Shown in pieces: positions 56,399 through 64,000 of a stretch of DNA of 64,000 nucleotides. Below the pieces are notes generated by a model. The model made no database searches. It had not been told where the DNA came from and saw only the letters and a program-made list of their open reading frames with translations. The position numbers were made by a program, and so were the translations under genes. The stretch is from Turbatrix aceti (lineage: Eukaryota; Nematoda; Chromadorea; Rhabditida; Panagrolaimidae), in NCBI GenBank assembly GCA_963969345.1, contig OZ017768.1:10766193-10830192 (forward strand). The letters run 5' to 3'. Position 1 is the first letter of the stretch. Every line of letters begins with the position of its first letter.

Positions 56399-57424
56399 TG
56401 TTTCAAGAAAATTAACAGATGCAATCCAGAATTGTAAAAAAAATAAAAACCGGTGACAAAATTACGTTAAAAAATAATGAACGTAACAGCAGTTAGAAAA
56501 ATATATATTGACCGCAGCAATCAATCGATCAATACAACTTTAACGATCTCTCATCCCCGCGCGGAAGACGAAGAAAAAACTTTTCAGAACGCTATCGTGC
56601 GTGTATTTCACCCGCTGGCGCACACCTGACTAATGGTGGCAGTGTCTAGCACGTCGAAGACGTGTCGGACAGTCGGTACCAGTGGTGAGACACTCAGGTA
56701 CTTACTTTGGCAGGCTATTTTTGCCGCTCTATGAACCAGCAATTGCCCTTTTTTGTGATGCAGACATACACGTTGCCGTGGCAGCAGAGAAGTAATAAGT
56801 AAAAAACTAACGCATTACCTTTTTTTTGGTAAATACATTGTTTAAAATTTTGCATGCTGAGATTTTGAAAAATGGTTTTAAAAATTACTGAACACGATTC
56901 TGCCTCCGTTTTTAAATGAAATAAATTGAAATGTTCTGTTGATGAGAGATAAAAAACTTACAAATTTAGGTACAAGTTTATTACTCGGTCAACTTCGAAG
57001 GCAAATCACGATAATTGAGTGCATGATATTCAAAATACCTCTTGATACGTTCCCGTGGATTGGATTCTTCGTTGCGAATTTTTACAAGATCTGCTCTAAA
57101 AAATTGTGGAATTTATTAGAAACTGATTCCAATAAAAATGTTGATTATAAATATAAAACTGTACGCAGCTAAGGTGTTAACGATAAACAATATTTTTTGA
57201 TCGCGTAAAAATTTAATTGACGTCACAATCACGCTGCAAAGCATTACAATACAGCCGCTGTTATTGTCGTGGCAAAAATAAAACTGTGTTTACAATTTTT
57301 TGGATGTTAGTTCGTTTTTAATCAAATAAAATAAATTACAGTACTTTTTGCGCCCTTTAGAATATTCAAAAACTGATATATCGTTTTGTGAATTTTTGGT
57401 AGTCTTAAAACAAAAAAACTGAAC
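56399..57424. other. intergenic
   Basis: Promoter region of the NEK gene (more GC-rich at 56540-56720), then AT-rich 3' region of the next gene. No gene. Confidence 0.4.
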
Positions 57425-58718
57425 TTAGATTTTTCGCTTCACTAACCTGATGGCGGAAGTATCATCAATTTCCGTAACAATCATCTTCCCGACTTTTCTT
57501 CCAAAGTCACCGATCACGTCCGCCAGTTCGATGTCCAAAACCCGCTTTGTCGCTTTTGAATCTCTTTTCATGACAACGTCGACCAGTCTGGCAACTTCGA
57601 CGTACTCGCTGTTCGTCAGGACACTCGTCCTGGGACACGTACTCCGCTGCGGAGTAGCGTAATCGGTCAAAACAGATTTCCCGAGTTCATCGTGCTTGAG
57701 CCACCTGCACAGCGAGACCAGTACGATGTCGAGTTCGACGCTCCTCAGCACCTTCCTGACAATTGCATCCGTCGCGTCGATCATGACTGTCTCATCTGTG
57801 ATGCCTCGCTTCGGCACGTTACGGCACATTGCCTGCCAGAGAGTGAACACATCGCTGAGAGCCTCGTTGAGATCATCCAGGTAGAGCGCGTTGTCCAGGA
57901 TGCTTCGGATGCAGACGGCCTCGTCGATGACGTTGTCGTTGATGAGGAGTCTCGCGCCACGCATCAGGTAGACGTGGGCGTGGTCGTGAGCCTTGACAGC
58001 CGCGTAGTGGTTGCCGAGTTCCATCAGATTCCGGCCAGCGTTGAAGGGATCAGGCTCAGAGTCCGGGCCATCAGTTCGGAGACAAAGTTTGACAGCTCGG
58101 AGGAAAGCGTCTTCCATGAGAGTCCCGATGTCGGATTCGGTCGTAAAACGCAGATCTCGGCGTTGGATGAGAACTCTGGCGTACACGCGACCGGCTTTGA
58201 CGTAGCTGGTTTTTTGGTCAGCGATTCGGTCAATTTTGCCGTAAATATCGCCCATTGACATGAAGACGCAGCCAAGTTGTTCGAGGTACTCCATGTCTCT
58301 GAAAAACCAAAAAAAAACTAAAACTGTATCAAAACCAAAAATATATGTAGTAAGAATTCAGCAATTATTCTATGTAACGTAATAAAATTAAATTGATTAA
58401 TCAAAAAAATGAAATGATAACAAAAAGTAACAAAAAAAGCATTTTTTGTATTCAATTTTTTAAACTGTGTGAATTCGAAATTTCTCTTTTTCAAAACAAA
58501 ATAACACTTCGCACTCCAACTTACTCCATATCCTGGGCAATAGCAGACAAATGAGCCAGTATTTCATCGTAATTGATTCGAAAAACCTTGGTAGGCTTTT
58601 TAGATCTCATCTGTTGAAGGACACTTTGGTACTCCTTCCAGAGGTCCCGGTAGATACCCGTGTGCTCGGCAACTGGATGGGCAGCAGCCGACCTCGATGG
58701 TGTGCTGTTCGCCGACAT
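57425..58718 (-). CDS. helical-repeat protein, possibly HAP40/F8A-like
   Basis: Exons (minus) 58525-58718 and 57425-58298; 355 residues (human HAP40 371). The sequence is almost entirely predicted helical, with TPR-like pairs: YRDLWKEYQSVLQQMRSK, YLEQLGCVFMSMGDIYGKI, SYVKAGRVYARVLIQRRDL, DAFLRAVKLCLRTDG, NLMELGNHYAAVKAHDHAHV. HAP40 partners huntingtin and has a similar arrangement of a K/R-rich opening helix, a FLR/VYAR-type helix and Ala/Leu-rich repeats, but my match is weak. It could equally be another TPR adaptor. No signal peptide or membrane segment. It lies 144 bp downstream of the MED22 stop codon on the same strand, so the pair is probably an operon. Confidence 0.75.
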
Positions 58719-58862
58719 TTTGCCTTTAAAGAAAAAAATATGCATGCAACCAAAAATTTTAGGTATCAAATTTTAGGCCAAGAACCAAATTATTAACTGA
58801 CGAGGTTGAATGATAATTTTATGCAACAAAAAACCCGAAATAACAGATACTGCAAACGATGA

Positions 58863-59587
58863 TCATTGTGTAAGGTAGAATTGTTCCTGAACTTCCTTGG
58901 ACAATTCTTTGGAAATTCCACTCGTCAACTGACGCATTTCGGTTACGCTCTTCTTGGCCTGTTCGATGTCGGCTTTGAATTTTTGGTCGTGTCTAAAAAA
59001 ATAGTCATGAAAAATCCGCAAAAAATATTTTGTAAAAGACTGACCGTCGAACAGCGTCATCGACAGCTTTGAAATCCCGTAAAATTAGGTACTCCTTGAT
59101 TTCGTTGTTGAGAATCAAAATCTCCTGCATGGCTTTGACGATGAGTTCGGCGCGAGAAGATACTTCGAATCGAAGCGTGTTGTGTTCAGCCAGTCGACCG
59201 GGTTGCGCGAATTTGTGAGCTGCTTCGTCAGCTGGTATCTGAAAATTAGGCAATGCGGTAGAAATTGAGAGAACGAAAATAATTTTATAGGGAATTTTTA
59301 CTGTTAAAAAATTCAACCTATTTCTGATGTGTAGCACATAAAATCCATCTCAAAAAAAATTCCCAAAAAAAATAACATACCTTGAGGACCAGCATGAGTG
59401 CAATAATGTTATCCGTCGCGTTCTTCATCGCCTTCTTGGCTCGATCTCGGTAATCAGACATGAGCTGCGCCTTGTTGGAAGTCGCTTTGGAAGAAGTCGC
59501 AGCCGATGAGCCACCGCCGGCAGCGGGTCGCGCAGAGCGCTGTCCCATGCCTCCACGGAATCCCGGAGGCGGCGGGCGAGAAGACAT
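58863..59587 (-). CDS. Mediator complex subunit MED22
   Basis: Exons (minus) 59381-59587, 59045-59238, 58863-58992; 176 residues. After a glycine/serine-rich N-terminal extension of about 40 residues comes the Surf5/MED22 helical region: SDYRDRAKKAMKNATDNIIA, VSSRAELIVKAMQEILILNN, IKEYLILRDFKAVDDAVRRH, SVTEMRQLTSGISKELS. The segment KEYLILRDF-x-AVDDAV matches KQFLILNDF-x-SVNEAI of animal MED22. It belongs to the Mediator head module in the nucleus, next to MED11. C. elegans has mdt-22. It is likely the first gene of a two-gene operon. Confidence 0.9.
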
Positions 59588-60342
59588 TTTGACAAAATTC
59601 GAAGGATGAAAGTGAAAATAACGACAGAAGAAGCACACAAATCGATATTGACGTTTTCGAATGGCTTTTTCACCATGGAATTTGTGGAAAAGGTTGTCGA
59701 CTGTTTTTGTGGTTCCTGACGCGATTATTTTTTGTGTTTTTTTTTTTTTGGTTTTTTCAGGGGGCGATTTTGGTTTTTTGTATCTTTACTTGGTAACTGA
59801 CGATGACGGTTGGAAAATGTCTGTTACTAAAAAAAGTTGCTGTCATCGAGATCCGAGCTGCCAATAACTGTTTGAAAATGCTTTTCTTAAAAAGTTTTTT
59901 GTCCGAAAGGTAACGTTCGTTTTTTTATTTGTAAACTGGAGTGTCTCTTATTTCCATCAGTTCTAATTTTTTTGGTTCTGAAAGTAACACCAACGTTACT
60001 GCCAAAATTATTACTGCAAGTGTTTTTTTCCTGACAAGTCGCTAATTTTTTTCCCAATGGCTACATTTTTTGTTGCCAGTTGTATTTGTGCTTCGACCAA
60101 CGAGCACGCGTTGGTTGATCTTCACAGTGAACAGCACGCGAGAGTGAATTGTTTGTTTGTGCCTTGTTACCTGTTGCTCGTTGATCGATTGAGAAAGGTC
60201 GGCTCGAGAAGGGGCAGGATCAAAAACTGACTTGCGTGATGCAAAGTCGAGTAAACCAAAAACTGCAGAAATGTCGTACACTCAGTTTCGGTGATTTGTA
60301 TCATATTTTCATCTGTCCTTTTTTTTCAGGTAACACGCCAAG
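59588..60342. other. divergent intergenic region MED22 / ECHS1
   Basis: T-rich, with a CTTTTTTTTCAG acceptor (60319-60329) 14 bp before the ECHS1 ATG. No other gene. Confidence 0.4.
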
Positions 60343-61958
60343 ATGCTCAGACTTTCCGTGCTTGCTGGAAAATCGGCTTTTAAGGCTTCAGCCGTTCAAT
60401 CTCTCGCTCGAATGTCTTCTGGTGAGTTTTTTGGGGTTGAAACTGACTGTGTGTTTTTCTTACAAACTTTTAACAACACTTACATGCGATACTTTTTTAT
60501 TATTATTTAGTATATTTTTTGAATGTGCTCCCAAAATTGATATAAATTCTATATTGTTACATTTTTTTGTAAACTGGCTGATTTTTTATATGAAAAAAAT
60601 GTTTTTTGCAAGCAAAAACATAGGACAACCTTGACCCCATCTCCAAATCTCACGCCACATCGGCCGACACTGTGTTTGTGGCTGCTATCTCGCTTGTATG
60701 TCACCCGATAACAAGCCAGCACTCCCCACTTTGTTGTCCACACATTCACTCTTTCACTCTGACCATGTCTTCACCCACCGAATCTGCTAGCCTGGCTACG
60801 GCCCTAGAATCCGTGACCCTTTCAGCGGTACCCGAGATGATCAAAATCGACCGTGTCGGTGAGGCGAAAAATGTCGGCCTCATCACGCTGAACCGTCCCA
60901 AGGCGCTGAACGCTCTCTGCGCGCAGCTGATGGACGAACTCGCCGCTGCACTCATCACCTTCGACAAGGACCCCAGCGTGGGTGCCGTTGTCATCACCGG
61001 ATCTGAGAAAGCCTTTGCTGCCGGAGCTGATATCAAGGAGATGACCAACCACCCGTTTGCCAAGGTCTACGGCGGTGGGTTTCTGGAAAACTGGTCCCAA
61101 GTTTCTTCAACGAGGAAGCCGGTCATCGCGGCGGTCAACGGCTACGCACTCGGCGGCGGCTGCGAACTGGCCATGATGTGCGACATCATCTACGCCGGCG
61201 AAAAAGCCCGATTTGCCCAGCCAGAAATCAACATTGGCACCATCCCGGGCGCTGGCGGCACACAGCGACTACCGAGGGCTGTTGGCAAGTCCCTGGCTAT
61301 GGAACTCGCACTCACCGGTGGCCAGATCGGCGCGCAGGAAGCTCTCCAGTCGGGACTCGTCTCGAAGATCTACCCTGCCGGTGAGGTCGTCGGCAAGGCC
61401 ATCCAGCTGGCTGAAAAGATCTCCGAACAATCGCCGCTCATTGTTCAGATGGCCAAGGAATCTGTCAATCGGGCGTATGAAACGACGCTTGCCGAGGGAC
61501 TGTTGTACGAGCGACGCGTCTTCCACGCTACTTTTGCTACCGTAAGTTGTTTTTTTGAGGGGGGGCAAAAACAATGGAAATTTTTTTATTCAATTATTTT
61601 TTACTCAAAAATCACTACATATTTTGTTACTTCAGGTCTGCCGAGTAACATTTTTTTGGCGACATTTTGTTATTTCGGGTTTGCTGAATAACATTCAAAA
61701 ATCGTTATCATGTTACTTTTGGTGCACCGAGTAACTTTTTTTGATACCATTTTGTTACTTTACATTCTTGTTTTCGGATTTTTTTAACTTCAAATAATTT
61801 TGTTTGTTATTTATTTGTTTTTAACTGAGATATAGAACATTTCTATTTTTACAATAAAAGGCTGTAAAATTAATGATATAAAATGTTTTCAGAACGACCG
61901 CAAAGAAGGCATGACAGCATTTGTCGAAAAACGCAAGCCGAAATGGACGAGCTCATAG
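60343..61958 (+). CDS. mitochondrial short-chain enoyl-CoA hydratase (ECHS1)
   Basis: Exons 60343-60421, 60826-61541, 61893-61958; 286 residues (human 290). Exon 1 encodes a mitochondrial presequence ([20 protein letters not shown]) rich in Arg, Lys, Ala and Ser without acidic residues. The crotonase fold follows: [13 protein letters not shown], the oxyanion-hole segment [26 protein letters not shown] with the first catalytic Glu, [20 protein letters not shown] with the second Glu, and the C-terminus [18 protein letters not shown]. It hydrates trans-2-enoyl-CoA in beta-oxidation and valine catabolism. An in-frame ATG at 60765, reading through the acceptor, could start a form without the presequence. 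Intron 2 carries the clearest copy of the 43-bp palindromic repeat. Confidence 0.96.
61626..61763 (+). repeat. 43-bp-period palindromic tandem repeat, type copy
   Basis: Core starts at 61626, 61669, 61712 and (partial) 61754: steps of 43, 43 and 42 bp. Each 24-bp core begins GTTACTT or GTTATTT, has a variable centre, and ends CCGAGTAAC or CTGAATAAC, so its ends GTTACT/AGTAAC are self-complementary. A T-rich 19-bp linker joins the cores. Located in ECHS1 intron 2. Confidence 0.85.
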
Positions 61959-62578
61959 ATTCTTCAGACTTATTCAGAATTATCAATCGTAAATCATACA
62001 TAAATAAAAATCAATTTTACAGCGATCTGTGTTATTTTTGTGTTTTTGTGTCGAATGGAAGAGTAAACGAGTATGTACTCCTGTTTTTTAACTGATTTCA
62101 GCCTGGTTGTTTTTATTAATTTTTTTAAAATTCGTTTGTTCAACCTAAAATGAAATTTTTTCACTGATCATCAGCATGCGACGTTGCTGCAGCATGTTCA
62201 TTCTAAAACTTTTTGCAAGGACAACACTTCTGATGTGTATTTCGAGCACGGGCGGATAAACACTGAACTGTGATCATGATTTGTGGTCTTTGTTCATTTG
62301 TGACAGATGGTGGAGCAGTAGGATGGGGAAGAAACAGTTTTTTTTTAACTGAAGGCCGAATGAAGCCAATCTGTTAAGTAAATACGCAACCATCAAAATC
62401 GCCGAGGAAGTCCAATAAACGCCAAAAACACTCGCATAACGCGTGAATAACAACTTTCCAACTTTTCGTGGTTTCACCACGAAAAAATTGGTGTTTTTCT
62501 ATTGAAAATTGCAAAGCTTTTTGTCCAATCTTTAGCTTCTAGATCCCTTTTTTGTAGCTGTTCTGTGAAAGTTTTGTC
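61959..62578. other. intergenic ECHS1 / Skp1-related
   Basis: Holds a perfect inverted repeat (62463-62485) and a minus-strand open stretch encoding a possible membrane segment (about 62350-62480; see findings). No supported gene. Confidence 0.4.
62463..62485. promoter_or_regulatory. perfect 9-bp inverted repeat upstream of the Skp1-related gene
   Basis: TTTTCGTGG-TTTCA-CCACGAAAA, about 95 bp before the ATG at 62579. The dyad could be a dimeric factor site or a small hairpin. Confidence 0.35.
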
Positions 62579-63134
62579 ATGGTCACGAATCCGAAGATGT
62601 GTAAGCTGCTCGCGAGCAATGGCTCCGAGTTTCTCATCGAAGAGAGCTTGCTCAGACAGGAGTGCACTCTTGTCGACATGAAGTTTTCAGGTTGGGTCTT
62701 TTTATTTTTTTTCGATTTTTGAAGGATTGTTTTCAGAAAGTCAAGAAGTCAACGAAAAACCTATGGCACTGCCCGCGCTCTCAGCAGATGTCTTGGAGGT
62801 TGTCCTTGCTTTTGTGAGGCTGCACAAGGATTCTGAAAAGTACAAACCCCCGACGCACGCTGCAGCAAGCCAGCTGGATGCCATCGACGAGGACTTTGTC
62901 TCCAAGGTCGAGAATTCCATCTTCATCGACGTCATCAATGGCGCTCACGTGCTGGGCTGCGAGAGACTCGTCGATGCGGGGCTCTTGTTTCTGAGAAAAC
63001 TCATCACTGGCCTCGACCTTCACTCCATCCGGGAACTCTGCAAACTGGAATGTGACATCACCCCGGACGACGTTGAAAAGTTGAACAAGGATGTCATCTT
63101 CTATGAAGACAGCAAGGATCGATTATGTGAGTAA
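62579..63134 (+). CDS. Skp1-related protein
   Basis: Exons 62579-62690 and 62737-63134; 169 residues, the size of Skp1 (about 163-170). The start KLLASNGSEFLIEESLLRQE fits the first beta-strands and helix of the Skp1 BTB/POZ fold. LSADVLEVVLAFVRLHKDSE, IDEDFVSKVENSIFIDVINGA and CERLVDAGLLFLRKLITGLD follow the Skp1 helices, including the position of the LLD-type helix. It ends in DDVEKLNKDVIFYED, where canonical Skp1 has a conserved F-box-binding end (NDFTPEEE...WCEE). It is therefore a divergent member, comparable to the nematode skr expansion; F-box binding is uncertain. A GTGAGT donor lies within the last codons (63127), so a further exon is possible. Confidence 0.75.
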
Positions 63135-63665
63135 CTGATTTTGTTGGTTTTTTTTGTTCACACATGGGTCAACTGTGAGTTTTTTGTGCATTCTAATTTT
63201 TTTCTGTTTGTTTGTACCTATAATAAAGTGTTCTGAGATGCAAAAAAGTAGAATGGAGTACCGCTGTAACAATTTGAAAAATCAAAATAGATCAAAAATT
63301 GCACTGCGCCTTTCTGATGTCACTAATAACAGATTCAAAATTCACTGATTGAACTTCGAGATCTAATGTAAGATGATTGGTAAACTACGAGTTAAATTAC
63401 AAAATTGTCATCACTGCCAAACGTTGAGTTACTTTTCAAATGATCGCAAAATATAATAATTATGACAAATTTGGATATGTTGCACGATGTTGTTTGTTTG
63501 GCAGTAATAGGGTTCAATTCAAAGCTGTCATCAATGATTGTAAAAAACTGAAATCGTTTGTGCAAAATGGTCTATGGTTAGAGTTACTATCACTGGTGCA
63601 ACTATGATGCCTTTCATTAATGCCTAAAAAAGTACACTGCTATATTATATTTATTTACAAACACC
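63135..63665. other. 3' region of the Skp1-related gene
   Basis: AATAAA near 63223 could be its poly(A) signal. The rest is AT-rich without a gene. Confidence 0.4.
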
Positions 63666-63940
63666 CGCCCGCACTCGCATAAGGAGCACAACAGGGGGGG
63701 AGGCCTTGCGCGCGAATGTTTATTTTTGTGACAAATTCGCGTTCATGTGCTTTGTTGCGCTCCGCAATTCTAATTTATTTGTTTTTATCGAAGGAATTTG
63801 AATAAGCATCACAGGAAGATGGATAATGTTGCGCGGTGCGCTTCATTGTGCTCCTTCATTTTCGTTCCGACCCTTGATAGCTCCTACGCGCCTTTCTCTC
63901 CCGTTGTGCTCCTTTAGTGCTCTTTATGCGAGTGCGGGCG
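63666..63940. mobile_element. MITE-like element with 24-bp terminal inverted repeats
   Basis: 63666-63689 and the complement of 63917-63940 agree at 23 of 24 positions (both start CGCCCGCACTCGCATAA). Inside, GGAGCACAA-type motifs recur in both orientations near the ends (63683, 63847, 63904), as in many MITEs. The element is about 275 bp and non-coding. No clear target-site duplication. Confidence 0.65.
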
Positions 63941-64000
63941 AGGAAACAATCCCCAATAAATATGTAGATTTTTTATGCTGAGCGCAGTTACAGTGTGGCA

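Noticed and set aside
57692..58258. 188-codon plus-strand frame opposite the helical-repeat gene
   Set aside because: Antisense shadow of an acidic/basic helical exon.
1..64000. tRNA, rRNA, spliced-leader RNA genes and CRISPR arrays
   Set aside because: No sequence with a matching A/B box pair and cloverleaf was found by eye, no SL exon motif, and no spaced identical repeats of the CRISPR type; the 43-bp repeats are too degenerate and lack unique spacers.

Overview
The window is nuclear DNA from a nematode. The evidence is a cuticle collagen (1507-2687), a serpentine receptor (50293-51657), many 43-75 bp introns ending in TTTCAG or TTTTAG, TTTCAG-type acceptors just 5' of first ATGs (consistent with 5'UTR introns or spliced-leader trans-splicing), and close same-strand gene pairs that look like operons. 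Exons are GC-rich and introns and intergenic DNA are AT-rich. I cannot name the species from sequence alone. Gene models were built by hand by joining open frames at GT(GC)/AG sites and checking that reading phase closes over the whole CDS.

Layout. 1-10 kb: a cuticle collagen, a very-long-chain 3-hydroxyacyl-CoA dehydratase on the minus strand, two small predicted secreted proteins, and two damaged LINE insertions with target-site duplications. 10-13.3 kb: no gene seen. 13.3-16 kb, minus strand: an RPA43-like RNA polymerase I subunit and an unrecognised 413-residue protein, with a 25-bp-stem hairpin between them. 16.6-22.6 kb, plus strand: SEC12/PREB, a TP-rich acidic protein with a one-base frame break, the Hippo scaffold Salvador (SAV1), and two orphan exons. 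26.1-45.2 kb: one 19-kb gene for a 1056-residue Fez1/LZTS/N4BP3-type coiled-coil protein. Its large introns hold a 1-kb foldback element, a LINE tail and a 43-bp-period palindromic repeat. 45.9-53.5 kb: four aldo-keto reductase genes with a serpentine receptor embedded among them. 54-59.6 kb, minus strand: PIG-X, a NEK6/7 kinase, a helical-repeat (possibly HAP40-like) protein and MED22, in two probable operons. 60.3-63.2 kb, plus strand: mitochondrial enoyl-CoA hydratase and a Skp1-related protein, followed by a MITE-like element at the right edge.

Functional themes. HACD and ECHS1 act in fatty-acid elongation and beta-oxidation; SEC12 and PIG-X act at the ER; SAV1 and the NEK kinase are signalling proteins; RPA43-like and MED22 are transcription components. 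The AKR array is a tandem family with a sharp gene-conversion tract, and three of its members have TATA boxes 50-60 bp upstream of the ATG.

The observations that standard gene families do not explain are the intronic 43-bp palindromic repeat, the foldback element, the stop-free introns of length 3n, the uORF that ends inside the Salvador start codon, and the hairpin at 14435-14496.
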